Positions 1-6,966 of a stretch of 11,750 nucleotides of DNA are shown piece after piece (within the stretch, counting starts at the first letter, position 1; every line of letters begins with the position of its first letter). The DNA lies in contig JAEOSL010000109.1 of NCBI GenBank assembly GCA_016840385.1, positions 1 through 11,750 of the forward strand. Reading direction: 5' to 3'. Below the pieces are notes generated by a model. It had not been told where the DNA came from. It ran no database searches and saw nothing but the letters and a program-made list of their open reading frames with translations. The DNA comes from Candidatus Thorarchaeota archaeon. GTDB lineage: Archaea; Asgardarchaeota; Thorarchaeia; Thorarchaeales; Thorarchaeaceae. Made by a program: the position numbers and the translations under genes.

Positions 1-218
1 ACTTCGAATTCATCTTCGCGGGCGATTGGTTTTACACCAGTACATTTCCCATGTGTCAGCCCAATGAAAGCCATCACGTCGTGGTCCAAATTACCACTAG
101 CTCTGGCAATGAAGACAAAATCCCCGGTCCACCAAGATGCTGCTTTCGCATACGCTTCGTTATTGTTGATTGCATCCTCGTAAAGACCCAACCACTCTTC
201 TGACATGAATTTCGGCAT
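1..218 (-). CDS. SCP2-like (sterol carrier protein) domain protein, 3' part cut by window edge
   Basis: The first 72 residues are visible; the gene continues past position 1. The start MPKFMSEEWLGLYEDAINNN is followed by A-Y-x-K-A-A-x-W-W-x-G-D-F-x-F and later H-G-K-C-T-G. This resembles small archaeal and bacterial SCP2-family proteins, which typically open with S-E-E-W, a helix with N-x-A-Y, and a strand of the form W-x-G-D-F-x-F. The family binds fatty acyl chains, acyl-CoA or isoprenoids in a hydrophobic tunnel; the ligand here is unknown. The ATG at 218-216 is chosen because an in-frame TAG lies a few codons upstream. No clear ribosome binding site precedes it. It lies 58 bases downstream of the MoaD-like gene on the same strand and is probably co-transcribed with it. 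Next to an acyl-CoA ligase, a lipid or acyl-CoA carrier role would fit, but that is inference. Family call from recall, without a profile search. Confidence 0.6.
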   Translation of the reverse strand, partial: MPKFMSEEWLGLYEDAINNNEAYAKAASWWTGDFVFIARASGNLDHDVMAFIGLTHGKCTGVKPIAREDEFE

Positions 219-276
219 AGTAATCAAAATCTAGTGCTTCGTCAACTAAAAGTAGTTCGGTTTCTAATTCTGTGAC

Positions 277-558
277 CTACCCACCTGCAACAAGTGGGAA
301 AATCGATATCTCATCGTCAGATTCCAGAATGGTTTCCATCCCATTTAGAAACTTAATCTCTCTACCATTCTTCATGAAAGTAATGTCAGATTTGAGTTCT
401 CCAGTTTTATCCAATAGATGCATCTTGATTTTGGAATCCAGAATTAGCTCATCTAGGAGATTGGAGATTGTGGCACCATCTTTCATGTCAAACTCAATCT
501 TCGACTTTCGGTCAACGAGGTCTCCAAGATGCCCGTAGAACTTGACCGAAACCTTCAT
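277..558 (-). CDS. MoaD/ThiS-like ubiquitin-fold sulfur carrier
   Basis: A 93-residue protein with the beta-grasp layout of MoaD/ThiS. It opens with MKVSVKFYGHLGDLVDRK, has a central helix (about 29-40, A-T-I-S-N-L-L-D-E-L), then I-T-F-M-K-N-G-R-E-I and D-D-E-I-S-I-F-P, and ends exactly in V-A-G-G. In this family the C-terminal Gly-Gly is adenylated and thiocarboxylated to deliver sulfur for the molybdopterin or tungstopterin dithiolene, or for thiamine or thiolated tRNA. MoaD-like genes often sit beside AOR genes, and an AOR fusion starts about 80 bases away on the other strand, so a tungstopterin role is the best inference. The ATG start has AGAGGA (571-566) seven bases upstream and a TATA box about 35 bases upstream. 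Length and ends are normal for the family. Which pathway it serves is not decided by sequence alone. Confidence 0.85.
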   Translation of the reverse strand: MKVSVKFYGHLGDLVDRKSKIEFDMKDGATISNLLDELILDSKIKMHLLDKTGELKSDITFMKNGREIKFLNGMETILESDDEISIFPLVAGG

Positions 559-592
559 CGTTGATTCCTCTAGGTCATTGTCAACACTATGC

Positions 593-601
593 TTATAAAA
601 T
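593..601. promoter_or_regulatory. Shared TATA-like box between divergent genes
   Basis: TTATAAAAT reads as an archaeal TATA box in both directions. Placing transcript starts about 25 bases away gives about 622 on the plus strand, just ahead of GAGGT (630-634) and ATG 642. On the minus strand it gives about 572, just ahead of AGAGGA (571-566) and ATG 558. Both geometries work with short leaders. No convincing BRE was found on either side, so the preferred direction is unclear. Confidence 0.5.
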
Positions 602-641
602 CCAAGGAAACTATACTTTGGAACTCACTGAGGTTTCCTTC

Positions 642-3600
642 ATGATGTACGGTTACATGGGTAAAATTCTTCGAGTAAATCTGACAACCTCCACCATAAC
701 GGAAGAATTCCCAGATGATGAAACATTACGCAAGTATCTTGGAGGAGCCGGACTTGCAACAAAATATCTCTTTGATGAAACCGAACCAGGTATTGATCCC
801 CTTGGTCCGGAGAACAAGCTCATCTTCATGACTGGACCACTGACTGGCACACGATCTCCAAGTACAGGACGTTACAGTGTGGTTACTAAAGCACCACTTA
901 CCAATGGATGGGGACAGGCTAATTCTGCAGGATTCTGGGGACGCGATTTCAAACGCTCAGGATTTGATGGTGTCATCTTCGAGGGTGTAGCACCAAAACC
1001 AGTTTATCTTCTTACTGAAGATGAAAAGGCAGAACTTGTAGACGCTGAGGAGATCTGGGGACAGAACACATCTGATACCACTAGATTACTGAAGGAGAAG
1101 CACGGGAAGAAGTTCAACGTCACTTGCATCGGTATCGCAGGTGAGAAACTTGTCAAGTACGCTGCGATTATGAACGACTGCGATGAATGGGGATGGGGAC
1201 GAGCAGCAGGTCGTTGTGGCGTAGGTGCAGTCATGGGTTCTAAGAATCTCAAGGCAATTGCATCCAGAGGAACTATGACCATTCCTATTGCAGATGAAGA
1301 AGCTTATCGAAAAGAGGCCAAGCAAAGATTCGACTGGGTGAATCAGAGTATCCTGAAGATGACACTTGAGGTGTATGGTACAGCGACCATGGTTGACTTA
1401 GTTAGTGTCAAGGGAGGTATCCCAACTAGAAACTGGCAAACAGGAGTCTTCGAGAATGCAGACAAGATCAACGGGACTGCAATCAATGATCAGATACTAG
1501 TGAAGAGAAAACCCTGCTTCGCGTGTCCAATCCATTGTGGGAGAATTGCTGAGATCAAGTCAGGTCCTTTCAAGAGTAAAGGAGAGGGACCTGAGTACGA
1601 AACTATCAGCTCGTTTGGAACGATGTGTGGTGTTGATAATTTAGAAGCAATCACTCTTGCACACTTCCTCTGTAACGAGTATGGAATAGACACCATCTCT
1701 GCAGGAAACACTGTAGGCTTTGCAATGGAATGTTACCAGCGTGGAATTCTGAAAAGCGAAGATGTTGATGGAATGGATTTCTCTTGGGGTAATGCTCATC
1801 TAATTGTTGATATTGTTCACAAGATAGGCAAACGAGAAGGTGTCGGAAACCTGCTTGCTGAAGGGACAATGAGGATGGCTCAGAAACTCGGACAGGGTTC
1901 TGAACGATTCGCTATGAATGTTAAAGGACTCGAATTACCTGGATACGATAGTCGTGCGGCTAAAGTTACAGGACTTGCTTATGCAACTGCCAACAGAGGT
2001 GGAGACCATATCACTGCGTATATCGAGGGACCTGCATTTCTCAATATGCCATTCATGATCGTTGAAGAAGCAGACATTGGAGACCCACTAATAGAAGATC
2101 CAACAACATCCCTGATAGTCAAGAACTTCGAGGATGCGTTTGGAATCTTTGATGCTATCGGTGGTTGCAAGTTCATGGGGATGGTTCTAACAGCTGATGA
2201 CTGGGCAGGTCTCATGGGAACCCTCATGGGTATTGATTACACGGTTGATGAATTTCGCAAGACTGGGGAGCGGATATACAATCTTGAACGAGCCTACATC
2301 CTGAGAGAAGGATTCACTCGAGCAGATGATACTCTCCCACCACGAATGTTAGAAGAACCACTACCTGAGGGACCTGCAGAAGGTCACGTTGTAAACTTGG
2401 AGATTCTTCTCGATGCATACTACGAGTACCGTGGATGGGACGAACAAGGTCGGCCAACGAAGGAGAAGCTACGAGAACTCGGACTAGAATGGTTGATCGA
2501 TATTGTTTATGCGGATACGACTTCTGTTATGGAAACTCAAAAACAGAAAGTCCAGCAAGTTGTTACAACGGAGAAGAAAGAAAAAGTAGCAACGGAAGAA
2601 AAAGAAATCACGGGAGAGAAACCCTGGTTAGATAGTTACCAGATTGGTCCCTTCAAACTTGAACACTCAATGGCTCCCTATCCTGAGATGAACGTGTACA
2701 AGTTCCTTGAAGATACCACAGAGAAGTTTCCTGACATCGTAGCTTGTGAGTACGCTGGAGAAGAGATGAAGTATCCCGAATTGAAGGACAAGGTTGACAG
2801 ACTTGCATCAGCCCTCGTAGCAATAGGAGTGAAGAAGGGTGACACTGTTGCGACGGTGCTGCCCGGATGTCCTGAATTCATCATTGCAGATTACGCTGTA
2901 ATGAAGATTGGTGCAATCCATGTTCCATTAAGCATTCTACACAAGGAAGACGACCTACAGTACGAACTCAAGGAGAGCAAGACGAAATTCGCAATATGTT
3001 CCTACAGGCGTCTAGAACGGCTCAATGCAATAAAGTCTGAAACCAATGTGGAAACCGTCATCTATGTTCCGACAAAGCTCTTCCCAGATTACGAGTATCC
3101 AGAAATGGAAGAGATTCGGGATGAGAACTACTATCTCATGAGTGATCTGATTGAGAAACACGAACCTCACACAGAAACAGTCGAGATCAATCCGAAAGAA
3201 GACATTGCGCTTCTACCCTTCACTGGAGGTACCACTGGGCAACCTAAGGGGACAATGCTTTCTCACCACAACATCACATCCAATGTCAGACAGTCAATCC
3301 ACTGGATGATGGAGCCACTGAAGGAAGGGATCATAGGAAAGAGTTCTGCTGTTGTATGCGTACCAATCTTCCACGCATACGGTCACTGGGCGATTCATGC
3401 TTGTATCTCGTGGGGAATCAAGATGCACCTGATGGACTCACGTGATATTCCGAAAATTGTTGACACCATCAACAACCATCGCCCATTCATTGTGTTTGCA
3501 GTTCCAACTCATTACTCGATATTTTCACAAATGGATCTAGTGAAAGCCCAGATATTCTATTTCTCAGGAGCAGCAGCACTTCCCGAAGATCTTGCAGAAG

Positions 3601-4271
3601 AATTCGAGCAAAAGGCGGGTGTACCAATGGGTGAAGGTTATGGTGCAACAGAAACATCATGTATTGTTACCATAAATATCTCAGCACTTTCAAAGGTAAC
3701 TGGTTTTATGGATGAAACGAAGAGAGGAGTCGGGATTCCAGCCCCAGATACAGAAATCAAAATTGTAGATCCGGATACTGGACAAGAATTACCGATTGGT
3801 TCACGTGGAGAGATTTGGATACGAGGGCCTCAGATCATGACTGGGTATTTTCCTACACCGGGAAGTGGTTTGAAAGAGGGCGGATGGTTACCAATGGGAG
3901 ATATTGTCGAAATGGATAGTGATGGTTACTTCAAAGTCGTAGACAGGATAAAGGACATGATCAATGTTTCAGGGAACAAAGTGTACAGTAGAGTAATCGA
4001 TGATATCCTTCACGAACACGATGCTGTCGAGATTGCCGGTGTGATTGGTATCCCAGATCCAGAGAGACCTGGAAGCGAGCGAGTCAAGGCATTCATCCAG
4101 CTGAAACATGAGTACAAGGGTAAGGTTTCTGAACAGGACATCATTGACTTTCTCAAGGACAAAGTCAAGCCATATGCAGTACCAAAGTCGGTCGAGTTCA
4201 GAGATGAACTTCCACTGACTGTTGTCATGAAGCTATTCAAGAAGAAGCTTAGGGAAGAAGAAATTGGTTAG
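642..4271 (+). CDS. Fusion: tungsten aldehyde:ferredoxin oxidoreductase + AMP-forming acyl-CoA ligase
   Basis: A 1209-residue protein with two complete enzymes. Residues 1-625 form an AOR. It has the typical opening YMGKILRVNLTT, the G-A-V-M-G-S-K-N-L-K-A motif, the [4Fe-4S] Cys motif CFACPIHC (C292, C295, C299) and the fourth ligand C509 in DAIGGCKF. AORs use a tungsten or molybdenum bis-pterin to interconvert aldehydes and acids with ferredoxin. A charged Lys/Glu-rich linker (about 626-660) follows. Residues 662-1209 form an ANL-family ligase with the P-loop-like TGGTTGQPKG (861-870), YGATE (1000-1004), a G-D in W-L-P-M-G-D, DRIKDMINVSGNKV, and a C-terminal P-L-T-V-V-M-K with likely catalytic K1197; Met replaces the usual Gly before it. 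ATG 642 has GAGGT seven bases upstream and matches the AOR family start; the frame opens earlier at a TTG (561), but that lies upstream of the TATA box. The reading frame is unbroken and no ribosome binding site lies at the junction. The aldehyde or acid substrate is unknown. Confidence 0.93.
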   Translation: MMYGYMGKILRVNLTTSTITEEFPDDETLRKYLGGAGLATKYLFDETEPGIDPLGPENKLIFMTGPLTGTRSPSTGRYSVVTKAPLTNGWGQANSAGFWGRDFKRSGFDGVIFEGVAPKPVYLLTEDEKAELVDAEEIWGQNTSDTTRLLKEKHGKKFNVTCIGIAGEKLVKYAAIMNDCDEWGWGRAAGRCGVGAVMGSKNLKAIASRGTMTIPIADEEAYRKEAKQRFDWVNQSILKMTLEVYGTATMVDLVSVKGGIPTRNWQTGVFENADKINGTAINDQILVKRKPCFACPIHCGRIAEIKSGPFKSKGEGPEYETISSFGTMCGVDNLEAITLAHFLCNEYGIDTISAGNTVGFAMECYQRGILKSEDVDGMDFSWGNAHLIVDIVHKIGKREGVGNLLAEGTMRMAQKLGQGSERFAMNVKGLELPGYDSRAAKVTGLAYATANRGGDHITAYIEGPAFLNMPFMIVEEADIGDPLIEDPTTSLIVKNFEDAFGIFDAIGGCKFMGMVLTADDWAGLMGTLMGIDYTVDEFRKTGERIYNLERAYILREGFTRADDTLPPRMLEEPLPEGPAEGHVVNLEILLDAYYEYRGWDEQGRPTKEKLRELGLEWLIDIVYADTTSVMETQKQKVQQVVTTEKKEKVATEEKEITGEKPWLDSYQIGPFKLEHSMAPYPEMNVYKFLEDTTEKFPDIVACEYAGEEMKYPELKDKVDRLASALVAIGVKKGDTVATVLPGCPEFIIADYAVMKIGAIHVPLSILHKEDDLQYELKESKTKFAICSYRRLERLNAIKSETNVETVIYVPTKLFPDYEYPEMEEIRDENYYLMSDLIEKHEPHTETVEINPKEDIALLPFTGGTTGQPKGTMLSHHNITSNVRQSIHWMMEPLKEGIIGKSSAVVCVPIFHAYGHWAIHACISWGIKMHLMDSRDIPKIVDTINNHRPFIVFAVPTHYSIFSQMDLVKAQIFYFSGAAALPEDLAEEFEQKAGVPMGEGYGATETSCIVTINISALSKVTGFMDETKRGVGIPAPDTEIKIVDPDTGQELPIGSRGEIWIRGPQIMTGYFPTPGSGLKEGGWLPMGDIVEMDSDGYFKVVDRIKDMINVSGNKVYSRVIDDILHEHDAVEIAGVIGIPDPERPGSERVKAFIQLKHEYKGKVSEQDIIDFLKDKVKPYAVPKSVEFRDELPLTVVMKLFKKKLREEEIG

Positions 4272-4316
4272 AAACCGTGACTATGCAGCTCTGGCAGTCT
4301 GCGTTCAATGTAAATT

Positions 4317-4556
4317 CTATTTCTTCCTGTCCTTTCGTTTCTGTTCCCTTTCAGCGGCTTTGCGTTCTCGTTCAGCGATTCGTTCAGCTTTCTTCTTCTC
4401 TCGTTCTGCCTTTTTTGCCTCTCTCTCTTTCTCTCGTTCTGCTTTCTTTCGTTCCCTCTCAGCTTTCTTTGCTTCTTTCTCACGAATAGCTGATTCATCA
4501 TCAACCTTGAGTTTTCCATCTTTTATGGAGAAACTGATTTTCTTCTCATCGGCCAT
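4317..4556 (-). CDS. Small highly charged E/K/R-rich helical protein with 18-residue repeats
   Basis: A 79-residue protein of unrecognised function. Residues 1-22 (MADEKKISFSIKDGKLKVDD...) look like a short beta hairpin. Residues 24-79 are almost entirely Glu, Lys, Arg and Ala. Two 18-residue repeats, 28-45 and 46-63, begin E-A-K-K-A-E-R-E and agree at 15 of 18 positions. Such composition favours a stand-alone charged (ER/K) alpha helix or a coiled coil; 18 residues equal five helical turns, so each repeat returns to the same face. The start is ATG with only a weak purine stretch (GGAAGTGA) upstream. A TATA-like box lies at 4632-4639. The stop is 45 bases from the convergent fusion gene. An RNA- or protein-binding spacer role is conceivable, but nothing here shows it. 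The clean start and the non-repetitive N-terminus argue for a real gene despite low complexity. Confidence 0.7.
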   Translation of the reverse strand: MADEKKISFSIKDGKLKVDDESAIREKEAKKAERERKKAEREKEREAKKAEREKKKAERIAERERKAAEREQKRKDRKK

Positions 4557-4631
4557 TTGCTTTTCACTTCCAAGAGTTGCAGGATTTTAATTCTTCAAAT
4601 GTAACTAAAGAGTGACAGACAGTAATACTTG

Positions 4632-4639
4632 CTATAAAT
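4632..4639 (-). promoter_or_regulatory. TATA-like box ahead of the small charged protein
   Basis: On the minus strand the sequence reads ATTTATAG, a good archaeal TATA match. It would place a transcript start near 4610 and give a leader of about 50 bases before ATG 4556. It lies downstream of the hairpin that follows the paralogue ending at 4717, consistent with a separate transcription unit. Confidence 0.4.
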
Positions 4640-4687
4640 CTATTCGATTTCAATCTCATCAACATTCATGTTTCCTCTGAATAGTAC

Positions 4688-4710
4688 AAGAAGGGGAAAC
4701 ACCCCTCCTT
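4688..4710 (-). terminator. 3' hairpin after paralogue 1
   Basis: In the minus-strand RNA, AAGGAGGGG pairs with CCCCUUCUU across a 5-base loop (UGUUU), nine pairs with one G-U. It begins 6 bases after the TAG stop (4719-4717). No strong U-tract follows, so it may be a processing or stability hairpin rather than a classical terminator. Equivalent hairpins follow the other two paralogues. Confidence 0.5.
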
Positions 4711-4716
4711 GTTGGT

Positions 4717-6810
4717 CTAACAATTACTCGTTATGTAGACATACCACATCATATTCTCAGGCAAGGGGTCAGAGCATACGTAGCCGGACCCCTTTGCATG
4801 GTCATTGATAGGATCATCCAGTTGAGGTTGGAAGGGATTCGTTGAGTTCGTACCGTAGAACACTGCGACTTTCTTGTCATAATTTTGATGCTCAAGACCA
4901 GCTCTGAACCAGGATTCCATTATTGTGAGAGCTGGGAGTGGGTACAGACCTGTCATATAGAGGGCGAATTGTAATCCCATACTAGCGGTGTTCTTTGCAC
5001 TCGTAGCGAATCCACAGACTTGATGAATACCATGAAGGACAGGACCCCACAGTTCGAATACATTTAGCCCGTAATGATTATAGAATTGTAACACATTGCA
5101 TGATTCCATTGCTAGAGTTTCAAGGTCTCCATCACCCAATTTCAAATCACGGAAATCGGCGTATTCACCATCATGGTCAGATGTGAAAGAAATCGCGCCA
5201 GGATTACCATGCCCTTTGTAGTACACCATGTCTACTGCATCAATCCACTCAGAATCATTGCCATCGTTTTCAGTGGCTCGGAAGTCCGATTCCCAGGCAT
5301 TCCATTCACCCCAGTTGAACTCTTGACTATATCCGCCTGTTGTACTCATATGGTGGTAGAACCTTCCTGCATCGCTTTCGGAGTTGGTTAGTCTAGCCTC
5401 GTACGATAGACCCACCCATTCGACTCCAACCTCTTTGATGCCATCATCATAATCTCCTGTTGGAGTATTTGGTCGGAATTCATGATTGTCATCATCTTGA
5501 CTGTATGCTGTAGTGATTGGCAAGAATATGAAAGCTGAAAGTATTAGAAATAGGAAAGGCACTATCAATGAGCCTTTCTTCTTTGCAACAATAAGAAACA
5601 CTACCAGAAGGGCTATTGCCCCAAGTGCAATAAATACAATACCGGGATCAATACTCATTGCAGCAGTCGAATCAATTGTGACAGCAATGATGTCATAACA
5701 ATACTGATTTTCCGAGTCTCGAACAGTTAGTATTATTGGATGTGGAATACGTTCATTCTCCTTGAATACTTCAGAGAGAGTAGAAGTTGTGAAGTTCTTG
5801 GAATTACTTAGGACACCATCATGGAGAGAGTGCCATTGATATTGATAGGGTGGTGTTCCAAAGGACACCAGACAATCGAAGGTAATTGGAACTCCTGGTT
5901 GTCTTGTGATACTACTTGAGGACTGAATAATCCCGGTAAATGGTTGAAACTCTGTAGCATCAAACTTCAGATTCAATATAATTGGATTCCCTTCATCATC
6001 GGTCTCACTAAGAGTTACATCATAGACAGGATAGAGGAGGTCGTTGTTCGAATCTTCTTCACCAGTTTCATACACCAGATTGTATGCCACAACTGAATCA
6101 TCCGGGATTCCATATGTTGACAGGATAGAATCAAACTCTATGAGGACAGCAGTAGTATATGGAGTTGGAACGATGTCCCGCCATTTCCAGTCAAATCCTA
6201 CAATATTTTCAGCAGGACCGGGGATACCTCCACCGTCGCCAATGACGACCTTAATCCCCGCACTCTCTTCTGCAATTGGAGTATTGTCTATTTCAAAATC
6301 ATAATTGAAGTGATAATTGAGTATTTTTGAGTGCATCACATGAGTCTCAATATTGTATATCGTTGCATTGGTTGTCCCTATTCCGACAAACCCCGCATTA
6401 GCTGGGACCAGTCCCTTCTCATCCATCCATGCTTCAGCAATTGTCTGACACTCACCCTCACTCGGGAGATCATCACCCGACGAGATATTCCAGAGTCGAT
6501 CATAATCTGCAAACCAGATGGACCCATCCTTTGAGTCAACCTCAAAGTAGCTGTTACTCCAATTAACGAAGTAGATACCCTCGGTTTCTTGAGGTAGTAT
6601 GTCATGAAGACCAAAGAGAGATGATACCAGACTCTGCACGTAGGTTTCATTGACCTCGGGAGTTACCAGCTCATAAATTGGCATCTCCGTTTGCGATAAG
6701 ACAAAGCCAAGTGGTTCATGAGTTACCGTGGGTTCAGGTGTTGCAGAAGCATCTGTAAATGAAACTACAAGTAAAAGCAACAATAAGAGTAAGATTGCAT
6801 CCCTTCTCAA
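4717..6810 (-). CDS. Paralogue 1: secreted/membrane protein with Ig/PKD-like and C-terminal DUF6345-like (putative clan CD-like) domain
   Basis: 697 residues. A signal peptide (1-23, MRRDA then a Leu run, A-S-A) is followed by an N-terminal region (about 30-290) whose W-x-N-I-S, A-x-x-W-M-D-x-x-G-L and G-F-D-W-K-W motifs weakly suggest PepSY-like alpha/beta repeats. An Ig/PKD-like domain follows (about 300-380, P-I-T-F-D-C, GTPPYQYQWHS). Two membrane segments (389-409, 414-436) flank a cytoplasmic AKKKG loop. The C-terminal domain (about 455-697) has EVGVEW, GGYSQEFNWGEW, KGHG (H534), LGDGDLETLAMESC (C571) and HQVCGF, the pattern I recall for DUF6345. The His-Gly and Cys each follow a hydrophobic strand, as in clan CD peptidases; peptidase activity is inferred only. 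With the signal peptide, both large regions should lie outside the cell. The start is TTG with GGAGGT seven bases upstream. This is the most divergent of the three copies, for example K-G-H-G where the others have H-x-H-G. Confidence 0.85.
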   Translation of the reverse strand: MRRDAILLLLLLLLVVSFTDASATPEPTVTHEPLGFVLSQTEMPIYELVTPEVNETYVQSLVSSLFGLHDILPQETEGIYFVNWSNSYFEVDSKDGSIWFADYDRLWNISSGDDLPSEGECQTIAEAWMDEKGLVPANAGFVGIGTTNATIYNIETHVMHSKILNYHFNYDFEIDNTPIAEESAGIKVVIGDGGGIPGPAENIVGFDWKWRDIVPTPYTTAVLIEFDSILSTYGIPDDSVVAYNLVYETGEEDSNNDLLYPVYDVTLSETDDEGNPIILNLKFDATEFQPFTGIIQSSSSITRQPGVPITFDCLVSFGTPPYQYQWHSLHDGVLSNSKNFTTSTLSEVFKENERIPHPIILTVRDSENQYCYDIIAVTIDSTAAMSIDPGIVFIALGAIALLVVFLIVAKKKGSLIVPFLFLILSAFIFLPITTAYSQDDDNHEFRPNTPTGDYDDGIKEVGVEWVGLSYEARLTNSESDAGRFYHHMSTTGGYSQEFNWGEWNAWESDFRATENDGNDSEWIDAVDMVYYKGHGNPGAISFTSDHDGEYADFRDLKLGDGDLETLAMESCNVLQFYNHYGLNVFELWGPVLHGIHQVCGFATSAKNTASMGLQFALYMTGLYPLPALTIMESWFRAGLEHQNYDKKVAVFYGTNSTNPFQPQLDDPINDHAKGSGYVCSDPLPENMMWYVYITSNC

Positions 6811-6812
6811 CT
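6733..6812. repeat. 80-bp direct repeat, copy A (start codon and signal-peptide region)
   Basis: These 80 bases are identical to 8971-9050. They cover the start codon and the signal-peptide codons of paralogue 1. The rest of the two genes is much more diverged, so this stretch looks recently homogenised or strongly constrained. Confidence 0.9.
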
Positions 6813-6817
6813 ATTGG

Positions 6818-6823
6818 ACCTCC
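6818..6823 (-). promoter_or_regulatory. Ribosome binding site fixing the TTG start of paralogue 1
   Basis: GGAGGT on the minus strand lies seven bases before TTG 6810-6808. The same motif and spacing occur in paralogue 2, which supports TTG as the true start in both. Confidence 0.8.
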
Positions 6824-6842
6824 GAATAATGTCACGCGGATT

Positions 6843-6865
6843 CATCCTTTCGTAGGGAAAGGATG
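6843..6865. promoter_or_regulatory. Inverted repeat at the predicted transcript start of paralogue 1
   Basis: CATCCTTTC and GAAAGGATG form a perfect 9-bp inverted repeat around a 5-base spacer. It lies 21 bases downstream of the TATA-like box, where transcription should begin, and 19 bases before the ribosome binding site. Paralogue 2 has the same arms at the same distance from its TATA box. It could be an operator or a 5' RNA hairpin. Confidence 0.65.
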
Positions 6866-6886
6866 TTTGTACAACTGTAATCGCGG

Positions 6887-6895
6887 CATAAAAAT
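6887..6895 (-). promoter_or_regulatory. TATA-like box of paralogue 1
   Basis: The minus strand reads GGGGAG then ATTTTTATG. The purine-rich stretch is a plausible BRE and ATTTTTATG a plausible TATA box. The element and its flanks are nearly identical ahead of paralogue 2 (9124-9132). Confidence 0.6.
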
Positions 6896-6938
6896 CTCCC
6901 CAATTTAGATGTTTCAAGGAGTGGAGAAAATTGTGTAA

Positions 6939-6959
6939 GGAAGGGGAAAATCCCCTCCC
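6939..6959 (-). terminator. 3' hairpin after paralogue 2
   Basis: In the minus-strand RNA, GGGAGGGG pairs with CCCCUUCC across AUUUU, eight pairs with one G-U. It starts about 7 bases after the stop codon and sits between paralogue 2 and the promoter of paralogue 1. An AT-rich stretch follows about 10 bases later. Confidence 0.5.
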
Positions 6960-6966
6960 TCCAGAT

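Noticed and set aside
1..218. MoaE, as expected beside a MoaD-like gene
   Set aside because: The translated start has no MoaE motifs and instead resembles SCP2-like proteins.
561..641. Upstream TTG extension of the fusion gene
   Set aside because: The added 27 residues lie over the TATA box and ribosome binding site and do not resemble the AOR N-terminus; ATG 642 fits the family and has GAGGT at good spacing.
4264..4590. Plus-strand open frame rich in Ser, Phe and Arg
   Set aside because: It is the antisense reading of the E/K/R-rich gene; its composition is a direct consequence of the complementary codons.
4640..4669. Nine-codon micro-ORF (MNVDEIEIE) on the minus strand with AGAGGA ahead of it
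   Set aside because: Too short to support as a gene, and overlapping the region of a TATA-like box; probably chance.
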